Virus record (IMG/VR): IMGVR_UViG_3300042317_001568
Coordinates: 62,001 to 126,000 of that record
Source of the DNA: a virus
DNA: 64,000 nt
Strand: one strand, 5' to 3'
The position numbers and the translations under genes are program-made. The notes beneath the pieces were generated by a model. It made no database searches, had not been told where the DNA came from, and saw nothing but the letters and a program-made list of their open reading frames with translations. Of the stretch, positions 27,355-35,232 are shown piece by piece; positions within the stretch are counted from its first letter, which is position 1; the number at the start of each line of letters is the position of its first letter.

Positions 27355-27813
27355 ATGGGTCACGGGACAAAAAAGGGCGTGGTTGACGGGCAGTTTATAA
27401 AGCGCGTCAGCGACCTAGAAAAAAAAGCCGACAAAGCGAAAACACATTTTCGTGACCACGGCGGTTATCGCGAGTGGTGGACTCCCGACGGAGTTGTTGA
27501 CCCGCTAGACGTGCCTTCGTTGCACGAACCGAACTGGCAGCGCAACAACATCAATCAAATATACTCTGACAGCATACTAACTAACAGCGATCAAGCCGCG
27601 GGCACCACCGGCGACCTTTTCGCGATGAAGTGGCAGGCCGACTTTATGGCCGTCGAGGAGCGGGCTTTCAGAACACGCCACGCCAGTTTTGTCCGCTGCG
27701 CGTCACTTGCGCACGGAAGATTAGACGGGCACAGCATTCCGGTAAAAGGCGTTTTTGGCCATTTGAAATCGACTATCGACAAGGCGCTGGAAGAAGGCGC
27801 AAAAACAGGGTAA
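27355..27813 (+). CDS. Unknown protein in the baseplate operon
   Basis: The 152-residue product has an AAAGGTG ribosome site. It starts with a charged, coiled-coil-like helix (about 15-40, VSDLEKKADKAKTHF), has a Trp/Pro/Asp-rich loop (about 40-65) and ends in a helical half rich in Arg and His. Nothing is recognised. Location between the sigma-like gene and the gp25-like gene suggests a baseplate or assembly role, but a non-virion role is equally possible. Confidence 0.65.
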   Translation: MGHGTKKGVVDGQFIKRVSDLEKKADKAKTHFRDHGGYREWWTPDGVVDPLDVPSLHEPNWQRNNINQIYSDSILTNSDQAAGTTGDLFAMKWQADFMAVEERAFRTRHASFVRCASLAHGRLDGHSIPVKGVFGHLKSTIDKALEEGAKTG

Positions 27814-27819
27814 TACGTT

Positions 27820-28329
27820 ATGGCACTAAGCGACTATGCAAATCGTAAATACGACTACTTGGCGTTACGAAACGTTAACACCAAGAAAAAAACGCGTCTC
27901 GGTTTGGAGCTATTCAACGAGACCGACAACGGCGCTATTTGCGTTGGCCCGCAAAAGCTAGCCCAGCGGTGGCTGCTGGAATTTATGACTGAAGTAGGGT
28001 CTATGCCCGGCAAGCCCAAACGCGGCTGCAATTTTATGCGGGCGGCGCGAACCGGCAAATTCTTAACCAAGCTAAACGTTGAGACAGAGTTTTCTTTTTC
28101 AGCCGTTGTTGTACGCCGAAACCTGATAAACGAAGAATACGCCGATATGCCCGACGACGAGCGCTTTCTTTCGGCGGAGCTGCTTTCGTCGACTATTGTC
28201 CCGGATAACACTGTTGGCCAGAAGACGGCAACCAGCGCGACGTATCTTCAACTACGTGTTAAAATTAACAGCCGCGCCGGGTCTTCGCGACAGGTAGTCG
28301 TCCCAATCGAAATTATTCCGCAGGCTTAA
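27820..28329 (+). CDS. Baseplate wedge protein, gp25-like
   Basis: The 169-residue protein contains the pattern QKLAQRWLLEFMTEVGSMPG, then KRGCNFM (about residues 46-75). This resembles the helix and GxRPxxPxFG turn of the gp25/GPW family that joins the baseplate to the first sheath ring. It lies directly before a gpJ/gp6-like gene, the usual order (gp25/W then J). The C-terminal half is strand-rich and longer than in short family members. The call combines the motif style with gene order. Confidence 0.65.
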   Translation: MALSDYANRKYDYLALRNVNTKKKTRLGLELFNETDNGAICVGPQKLAQRWLLEFMTEVGSMPGKPKRGCNFMRAARTGKFLTKLNVETEFSFSAVVVRRNLINEEYADMPDDERFLSAELLSSTIVPDNTVGQKTATSATYLQLRVKINSRAGSSRQVVVPIEIIPQA

Positions 28330-28331
28330 CC

Positions 28332-29987
28332 ATGCCACTAGAAATCACGAAACTAGACGAGTTAGCGCCCGAAAAGGTCGAGGCGATTTTTGCGACGTTC
28401 ACGCAACTAATGCAGGAGCGCCACCCAGAAGTCGAGCTCACCCGCGGAGCGTTTCACGACCTTGTGCTGTATTTCAATAGCGTGCTGGCCGCAGCCGTTC
28501 GAGAAAACATCGATCTCGTACTGCAGAGCAATAGTCTTTGGCAGATCATAAAAAACCCGGCGCTGGCAGAAGTAGAACTCGTTGACCGCGTTTTGTCGAA
28601 CTACAACGTTGTGCGAGACAGTGGCACAGAAGCAACCGGGCTTGTGACAGTTGTGGTTAATCTGCCGGTGCTGACAAACATTGCGGCCGGGGTAATACTC
28701 TCTGCCGACGATATTGAATTTGTGACTACGAACGACTTTGTGCTTATACCGCCAACTGCGCAACCGCGGGACGACAACGACAAAAAGCTCGTTGTTGTTG
28801 GTGACGGCACGTACGCGGCGAACATTACAGTGCAGGCCGTGGAGGTAGGCGCCAGCGGTAACATACCCCGCGGCACGAAACTGATTCCAAATTTCGCTCA
28901 GAACAACGTATTAGAACTTTTTGCTGCGAGCGACTTTATTGCCGGCCGTGACGCGAGCACCAACGAAGAATACTTACAAAAGCTAGCCACTGGTTTGGCC
29001 GCTAAGACAATCGGCGGGCGCAAGAGCTACGAGGCTTTAATACGGGCGCAAAGCAAGTTTGAAAATATGCTGCACTGCTCTGTGCTTGGGTGCGGCGACC
29101 CAGAACAGCAAAGAGACCAGCACGGCCTGTTTCCTATTTCTGGCGGCGGCAAAGTAGACGTATACGTGCAGACAAATTTTACAGGGCAAGAGGTAACAAA
29201 CTTTCTGCCGGCGAAGTACATAGGCCCCGGCGACGTAGGCAGCGTGTGGCAAGTCAACCTTGACCGCGAGATCACACCCGGTTTTTACGACATTGTTCGC
29301 GTTACGACTCCCAGCAAGGACGATGAAGCGCACAAAATCTTAATGGAAGACCGCGGCGCTAATTTAACAGACATCGCATACGTTCCTGACATCAAGTACT
29401 TACATGAGAGCGCATACACGCGCTATCAGTACGCGATCATTCAGTTTGAAGACGAAACCGTGCTGCCAACCACGGAGAATAACCTTATCCCGAACGTGAC
29501 GACGGCGCAGTACGCAGTCACTACACGCAGCATGCCGCTTGTCGCCGAGATTCATGACTTTTTAACGTCTCGTGACACGCGGGCGCGGGGCACAGACATT
29601 CTGGTAAAAGCGGCTGTACCGTGTTTCACCAGAATATCGTTTACGATTCAAACGGAAGCCAGCGAGCCCGTCTTAGATTCGACAATCGCTGAAATCAAAC
29701 TAGCTATTGTAAAAGCTATCGGCAATATTGGTTTTGGCGGACAACTGCATTCGTCGATTATTAGCGGCGCCGCGCACAAGTATCTCAGCGGCCGACAAGC
29801 GATTCGCGAGATTGATATGTTTGGAAAAATTCACCGCCCTGACGGCACGATTGCTTACCTGCGAGACAATACGCTGCTCACAATACCTAACGACCCGCAA
29901 CGCTTGGTCACCGGGAGAACTACCGCGTTTCTCGTCGGCGTAGCGGATATCGCCATAACAACAGCCACCGCCGGCTTTACCGACTAA
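28332..29987 (+). CDS. Baseplate J family wedge protein (gp6/gpJ-like)
   Basis: The 551-residue protein has a helical N-terminal section (about 1-90), then the family's typical VEVGASGNIPRGTKLI turn (about 175-190). A segment with helix ATGLAAKTIGGRKSYEALIRA (part near 225-245) follows, and a C-terminal alpha/beta domain (about 435-530) ends it. J/gp6 proteins form the wedge dimers that ring the hub. The gene follows the gp25-like gene by 2 bases and precedes a protein in the gpI/gp7 position. Length and motif make this one of the safer baseplate calls. Confidence 0.82.
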   Translation: MPLEITKLDELAPEKVEAIFATFTQLMQERHPEVELTRGAFHDLVLYFNSVLAAAVRENIDLVLQSNSLWQIIKNPALAEVELVDRVLSNYNVVRDSGTEATGLVTVVVNLPVLTNIAAGVILSADDIEFVTTNDFVLIPPTAQPRDDNDKKLVVVGDGTYAANITVQAVEVGASGNIPRGTKLIPNFAQNNVLELFAASDFIAGRDASTNEEYLQKLATGLAAKTIGGRKSYEALIRAQSKFENMLHCSVLGCGDPEQQRDQHGLFPISGGGKVDVYVQTNFTGQEVTNFLPAKYIGPGDVGSVWQVNLDREITPGFYDIVRVTTPSKDDEAHKILMEDRGANLTDIAYVPDIKYLHESAYTRYQYAIIQFEDETVLPTTENNLIPNVTTAQYAVTTRSMPLVAEIHDFLTSRDTRARGTDILVKAAVPCFTRISFTIQTEASEPVLDSTIAEIKLAIVKAIGNIGFGGQLHSSIISGAAHKYLSGRQAIREIDMFGKIHRPDGTIAYLRDNTLLTIPNDPQRLVTGRTTAFLVGVADIAITTATAGFTD

Positions 29988-29995
29988 GTGCAACT

Positions 29996-31699
29996 ATGGC
30001 AAAACCAGAATACGTCTACCCCGGTTCAGATTTTGACCGGGCCCGTAATTTGTTAACTGTACTCGGCACCTTCTGGGCAAAGACCTACACCGGATCGGAC
30101 CAGTTGCTGTCTTACGTGACAGCGCTCGGCCTTGGTTCAGCGCAGGCGCATCGTAATCTGCTAGAAGTCGTTGCGGCCACGAGCCGCTACGAAGTCCCAA
30201 TTTTTCACGAAGAGTTGCTGGTACCAATCGTCATTCGCAAGAGTGAACTAAACAGCAATCAAATCAACGCCGCCGCGTTCGATCAACCCGACATTTATTT
30301 TAATGGCAAGCTGCAATTTGATGTGCCACCTGAAAGCGCGTTGTTTTCTTTTCCAGTGCCGCCAACTCTAAAAAATGTGCAGCAGATTTTCAACAAAATT
30401 GTGTTTCCCACCTCAGTGCTGCTTGGCGGAGTAGACTTTATTGTTGACCCAGTTGCCGGAGCTATACGGTTTACGGCAGACCCGTTCAACAATGAAAGCT
30501 TTCTGCGGGCGCCAGTGCAAGAAGCTGCGGACGATGAAGAAATCACGCTGTGGGGGTTTTGCGGCGACTTTGACTACCAGTACGTGTTTACGCAATTTGC
30601 TTATGCGCTTGGTTTACAACTGAGTAGCAGTGAAAACTCAAAGCTACTGATGAACGCCATTACCAACGGGCTCGTGAATGGCGGCGCAACGGCTAAAGAC
30701 ATCGACTTGGCGTTTTCGGCTCTGTGCGGCATACCGCTGACGGCGGAAAATAAAGAAACCATCGAAGCTGTTTTTTACGACAGCCGTGGGTTGGTTATTG
30801 CCTCAGATTCGGCCGTGTATCGGTTTCAAGAACCCGCCGAACCGCTCGTCAGCGTTGGCGCCGTTCTTGCCGCGGGGTCGCAGCTTGTCCGCTGTTTCGA
30901 GGTGCTGGAGTTTTTCAATCTTCACTCTTACAAAATGCCGGGTGACGAAAACATCTTACCCGCCACAAAAAGCGACGAGTTGGCCACTCAGATATTCGAG
31001 CCGATCGTCACCGAAAACGACAGCGGGATAGTCATAACCACGATCGCCAATCCCCGCAAAGAGCTGCTGGCTCTCGCCGTGGACAACGGGTTTTTACCGT
31101 CGTGCTTTTTGGGTGACCTTGTTTTTGAGAACAAAGTTATTCCGCTAGAGATAACGACGGAGCACCCAACCGGCTACACGTACGTAAAGTTTAAATTAGG
31201 CGGTTTCCCGGCTGACGCGACGCAGTTCTTTGACATGCTGCACGCGCGCGGAATAGCGTTGGCGGAAGCCGCAGCCGACCCGTGCGTTGTGAAAAACAAG
31301 CGGACCGGGACGCTCGCGCACATTCTAGACCGCCGCGAGCAGGCCACCGACGAGCCCACAATAGACGATTTACCGCAGAATATTAACCCTATGCGGTTTC
31401 TAATTGAAAACGTGCTCAGAAACAACGTTTTTGTTGTTAGAATAGTGGTGGCTGCGCTTGGCGTAGACGCGCTCAATTTACATAATATCCGGCACCTGCG
31501 GCGCTTAATTCCGCCGCAGACGGCCATGATTGTTGTGTTTGAGCTGTCAGGAAAAACAGAGGAAATTGACGGCGACAAAATGCTCGACGACGTGCCGGCT
31601 ACGTTCACGGGCGCCGAACCAGCCAGCGACAATATTGACGATACGTACGTAATCGATGAAGGCGCTTTTGCCCGACTTTTATCCGGCACCTGCCAATAG
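29996..31699 (+). CDS. Large baseplate wedge protein
   Basis: The 567-residue protein starts with helices (about 1-70) and has a repeated pattern in the middle (NGLVNGGATAKDIDLAFSAL, then GIPLTAENKETIEAVFY at about 220-262). It ends with alpha/beta sequence. Its place behind the J-like gene corresponds to gpI or gp7/gp8-type wedge proteins. I cannot identify it from residues alone. It may bind the fibres encoded just downstream. The start ATG has no strong ribosome site. Confidence 0.65.
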   Translation: MAKPEYVYPGSDFDRARNLLTVLGTFWAKTYTGSDQLLSYVTALGLGSAQAHRNLLEVVAATSRYEVPIFHEELLVPIVIRKSELNSNQINAAAFDQPDIYFNGKLQFDVPPESALFSFPVPPTLKNVQQIFNKIVFPTSVLLGGVDFIVDPVAGAIRFTADPFNNESFLRAPVQEAADDEEITLWGFCGDFDYQYVFTQFAYALGLQLSSSENSKLLMNAITNGLVNGGATAKDIDLAFSALCGIPLTAENKETIEAVFYDSRGLVIASDSAVYRFQEPAEPLVSVGAVLAAGSQLVRCFEVLEFFNLHSYKMPGDENILPATKSDELATQIFEPIVTENDSGIVITTIANPRKELLALAVDNGFLPSCFLGDLVFENKVIPLEITTEHPTGYTYVKFKLGGFPADATQFFDMLHARGIALAEAAADPCVVKNKRTGTLAHILDRREQATDEPTIDDLPQNINPMRFLIENVLRNNVFVVRIVVAALGVDALNLHNIRHLRRLIPPQTAMIVVFELSGKTEEIDGDKMLDDVPATFTGAEPASDNIDDTYVIDEGAFARLLSGTCQ

Positions 31700-31706
31700 G
31701 CGAACA

Positions 31707-32348
31707 ATGGACGAAAATAGCGTAATTCCGGCGTCTTTCGTAAACGGCCACGTAACGATTTGGGATTGCCCGGTCGGCGGCGAGAAATCTCTCGTCGGCG
31801 ATCAGCCTAACCAGATTCAGTATTCGTGGGGTTTTATCGCATCGAGGCAGCTTGGTTACCGGTTTCAGCCGAACAGGGACAGTTACCACATCTCGGCGAT
31901 GTACATTGAGTTTGAGAATCAATCTTCGGCAGCTGCGCTTGCGGGGACGGCTGTGTCTGTTTCTTCCAGCTTTCCGCGCTCCGACAGCATTGGTTACTAC
32001 AACAGCCTGTCCGGCAACCGCGACTTTTTACGTATCCCGTTAATCATCGAGCCGACCAGCAGCGTCGCAAGCGGCACCGAAGCAAACCTCGACGATTTGC
32101 CGCTAGAGCAGCAGTTCAACAAATTAACGTTTTTTGCGCAGACAGCCGGAAGCACAGGTGTTCACGGAAAAGCATTCTCGCCGGCACACAACAGCAAGGT
32201 TTACGCCGTAGCGCTCGTCGCTGCGCCGGTGTTCAGCGACCGCACAAAAGACGCCGTGTTTGCTCGGACGGTTCTAGCGTCAGGCAATCAAGTTGCCAAA
32301 ACAGCTTCGTCTCAGATTGGCATAACATGGGATATCTCTTTCAAGTAA
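31707..32348 (+). CDS. Beta-rich baseplate or tail-fibre-associated protein
   Basis: The 213-residue product is mostly beta-strand and Ser/Ala/Thr-rich, without signal peptide or membrane segment. The ATG at 31707 lies just after the upstream stop. The longer reading with MKALLPDF overlaps the preceding gene and is rejected. Two strand-rich halves are separated by a PTSSVASGTEANLDDLP loop (about 115-133). It is the last gene before the fibre module and probably links baseplate and fibres. No family is recognised. Confidence 0.6.
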   Translation: MDENSVIPASFVNGHVTIWDCPVGGEKSLVGDQPNQIQYSWGFIASRQLGYRFQPNRDSYHISAMYIEFENQSSAAALAGTAVSVSSSFPRSDSIGYYNSLSGNRDFLRIPLIIEPTSSVASGTEANLDDLPLEQQFNKLTFFAQTAGSTGVHGKAFSPAHNSKVYAVALVAAPVFSDRTKDAVFARTVLASGNQVAKTASSQIGITWDISFK

Positions 32349-32366
32349 ACATGTCGGAGGACAAGG

Positions 32367-34277
32367 ATGTCCGGAAATTGGCTTCACAACATTCGACACG
32401 TTACGCCGGGAGAGCCCGTCGATGCCGGGGTAGTTAACCGCCCCGACCGGACGCTAGAGGACCGCACCGATTACCTCAAGGACAGGCTCGACGCTTCAGA
32501 CGCCGGCCGTGCGCTATTTGACGTTGATGCGACGATTGCGTCAGACGTATTACCGGGACAACCTGTCTTTTGGAATCACGTCGCGCAGCGATACGAACGT
32601 GCTCTCGTAGCTACAGAAGTCGATACAGCAACACAAGCTATTGTGGTACTGCCGTCGGCTGAGTGCGTCGGCATGTGTTTGCGCAAAAAAGCAGCTGACC
32701 GGGGAGACATCGTTCTCCGCGGTTTGGTGACATTTGAAAATTTGAATGCGTCTGTCGGACAAACAGTCGCCCCGGGTCGGTATTTTCTGTCTGCCAGTGA
32801 GCCGGGAAAGTTAACAAAACAACAACCGCCTGTTACGGTAAGCGTGTGCTACGTGCAGGGCCCGCGGGATAACTGCTCTGACGCGTTACGCGTAATCGTA
32901 ATGCCGCAGCTGCGCGATTACACGAACGACCACACGCACTACAGGTTTGATCTTATTGCCGCCCCTGCCGGCACAGGACAAGCGGTCTCAAACAACAAGG
33001 TAGCCATTGTATCGCCGTCGTCGGCTCTTCCGGGTTGGCTGCCGGCAAATCACACTGTGTTTAACGGCAAAGCTCCGGCTGGCGCAGTGTTCGGTTACAA
33101 CATCTCGAAACACCCGGCGCTTTCTCGGGTGTGGCCGCCCGTGCCAATTCAATCAGTGTCCATGCTTTGGGACAAAGGAACGTCGCTTGTCGGCGGCACG
33201 GAAATACCGCTCGGTCCTGCGGGTTTAGCCGTCTGCGACGTAAATGGCATTTGGTGGATGAGCGACTGCCAGACAGACGTACCGTGGCCGGCCTCTCCGG
33301 CTGTGGCAGGAGCTGGAATAAATAACATTACAGAGGTGCTCGCCAATCGTGCCGAGTGCCCGCGTTCAGAGGCTATGCGTGTCACGGTTATTTTCCTTCG
33401 CATGCTGCTCGGAAACGACCGCACAGTGGTAACAAGTCTGGCTCCTGCGCCAGAAAGCCCGATCGAAGTTTTAAATTGCGATGGCGAGCCCGGAAACACT
33501 GGCGACCTCGAACTAGACCTGAATCTGCAGGTCGTCGATTGCGCGCCGCTTGGCGTAGACGCAAACGGCAAAGTTCTTGGTGACGTAATCGAAAAAAATA
33601 AGCTGCAAAAAATATGGGTTGCTGAGGGTGTCGTCGCCCACAACCTGACCCAGCTTAGCCTGACCAGCACGCGTACGCGGCCGCTTACAAATGCAGAAAA
33701 AACAGCGTTCGATTTCTCGGCCGGTGAAAATGTATTAGCGCATCAGGGTTTAGTCCGGATAAATTTCAACAACCAGTTCGCTGAACGCGAAGTGGCTCCG
33801 CAGATTGTGCGCTTAAACGACGCCGTCGAGCGGTTGTACAAAGATATTCCTTATCTTGGTCTTCCGGGCGCCCAAGAGTCGTCGCTGCGGCTGCGGTTCA
33901 ACATCCCGTACGTAAGCTTAAGCGCGCCGGCGTCGCTACAGATGAAAATACGTGTGCAGCTGTTTGGTCGCGGCGGCGCATTGACGGGCAACACAACAGC
34001 ACTACCCGCGCTTACTCTTACGTACCGCAAAATAAACGTTCCCGGAACGGGCGCAACCCCGCTGCCCGCAAGCGACACTGCGCTTGCGTTCCCGAGCAAC
34101 GGGCAGAGTATTTTAGTGCTGCGCGATCAAGTCGTTCAGCGCGATAGCGGTTTATTTACTGTTGCTCCCGGCGACACGGTACTTGTAACAATTCAACGCG
34201 CTTACAGCGTATCAGACACGTATCCAGAAGTCGGCATTTTACGCGTATCAGGCATCATCATTGACGCAGGCAGCTAA
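32367..34277 (+). CDS. Large tail-fibre or baseplate-attached protein
   Basis: The 636-residue protein has an N-terminus with WLHNIRHVTPGEPVDAGVVN (4-23), a style common in phage fibre and baseplate proteins with several attachment sites. It then has a beta-rich body with paired Cys residues and a C-terminal jelly-roll-like domain (about 490-636). Ribosome site GGAGG with a second AAGG is present. The DHTHYRF segment (about 190) could bind a metal. It opens the adhesion module that runs to 49 kb. Receptor-binding or wedge-fibre connector is a reasonable but unproven role. Confidence 0.65.
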   Translation: MSGNWLHNIRHVTPGEPVDAGVVNRPDRTLEDRTDYLKDRLDASDAGRALFDVDATIASDVLPGQPVFWNHVAQRYERALVATEVDTATQAIVVLPSAECVGMCLRKKAADRGDIVLRGLVTFENLNASVGQTVAPGRYFLSASEPGKLTKQQPPVTVSVCYVQGPRDNCSDALRVIVMPQLRDYTNDHTHYRFDLIAAPAGTGQAVSNNKVAIVSPSSALPGWLPANHTVFNGKAPAGAVFGYNISKHPALSRVWPPVPIQSVSMLWDKGTSLVGGTEIPLGPAGLAVCDVNGIWWMSDCQTDVPWPASPAVAGAGINNITEVLANRAECPRSEAMRVTVIFLRMLLGNDRTVVTSLAPAPESPIEVLNCDGEPGNTGDLELDLNLQVVDCAPLGVDANGKVLGDVIEKNKLQKIWVAEGVVAHNLTQLSLTSTRTRPLTNAEKTAFDFSAGENVLAHQGLVRINFNNQFAEREVAPQIVRLNDAVERLYKDIPYLGLPGAQESSLRLRFNIPYVSLSAPASLQMKIRVQLFGRGGALTGNTTALPALTLTYRKINVPGTGATPLPASDTALAFPSNGQSILVLRDQVVQRDSGLFTVAPGDTVLVTIQRAYSVSDTYPEVGILRVSGIIIDAGS

Positions 34278-34280
34278 GCC

Positions 34281-35228
34281 ATGCCTATTGGAAATTGGAA
34301 TCTACAGTGGCTAAATCATAACTCGCAGCGGGCTTACCCACTGACTGAGCGCGCTTCCAAAGTAGACACCAGTAGCGTAATCACGATCCCCGACAGTTTC
34401 ATCGTAGAGCTCTACCTGCCAATCCACTCTGGTACGACTTTTACGCCGGCTGGTTTCTTCATCAAGTCGCTGTTGATCTCGCCGACCGGGTTTAACATCG
34501 TTGTCGGCTACTCTGACGGCACAAACACTGTAGACGTAGCCGCCACAAACATTGCGCGTAGCTCGTTCATCGCTAACCGGGCGTACGCACTGATCGGTAT
34601 TGATAACTTTTACGATTCAGTGGGCTACATCGTAATTGGCAACCTCGACGAGATCGATCTGCTGCCGTCGGGGCTGTACACGTTTACCAGCGCGTCTGCT
34701 GAACTAGAGCCGGGCGCAATCCGCCCGATGCTGCGCGCTGTGTCACGCCTGCAGGTTATCAACAATACCGAAACAAGCGCGCCTATTTACGGCGACGTAA
34801 CGCTTGTGGCTGGGCCTAACGTACGGCTAAACGTAATAACTTCCGGCGCAGAAACTCAAATCGTGTTTCAGGCGATCTCGGGTGAAAACCTCAATCAAAA
34901 CTGTCTCTGCCAGATTCCGGACACGGCTGACTGCATTACCAGCATAAACGGACAGACGGGCATAAACGGCAACTTCGAGATTGCGCCAAATGACTGCATT
35001 GAAATAGAAACGATCGCGGGTGGTATTAAAATCAGCGACATCTGCGCGCAACCGTGCTGCGGCTGCTCAGAGCTAAACGCGGTGTTGTCGCAAATCGATC
35101 GCTTCGGCGACGGTATTACTACGCTGCAAAACTTCGTGACACGGCTTGGTTCCGAAGTAACTCAGATGAGTCTAGTTGTGCTCGGCAGTCGCCTGAGCAG
35201 CTCTGGATGCGACACAACTACGGGGTGA
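34281..35228 (+). CDS. Paralogous adhesion-module protein A
   Basis: The 315-residue protein belongs to a family of four in this window that start with an Arg-x-Tyr-Pro motif (here NSQRAYPLTE near 13-22) and carry a later INGQTGINGNFEI hairpin (about 220-232). Beta-rich throughout, it ends in a Cys-rich knuckle PCCGCSELN (about 255-263) and a short helix. The same knuckle and the following helix recur in the next gene (PCCECNDY), so the two share a C-terminal element. The Arg-x-Tyr-Pro segment is probably the anchoring part to the baseplate. Confidence 0.7.
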   Translation: MPIGNWNLQWLNHNSQRAYPLTERASKVDTSSVITIPDSFIVELYLPIHSGTTFTPAGFFIKSLLISPTGFNIVVGYSDGTNTVDVAATNIARSSFIANRAYALIGIDNFYDSVGYIVIGNLDEIDLLPSGLYTFTSASAELEPGAIRPMLRAVSRLQVINNTETSAPIYGDVTLVAGPNVRLNVITSGAETQIVFQAISGENLNQNCLCQIPDTADCITSINGQTGINGNFEIAPNDCIEIETIAGGIKISDICAQPCCGCSELNAVLSQIDRFGDGITTLQNFVTRLGSEVTQMSLVVLGSRLSSSGCDTTTG

Positions 35229-35232
35229 CGCG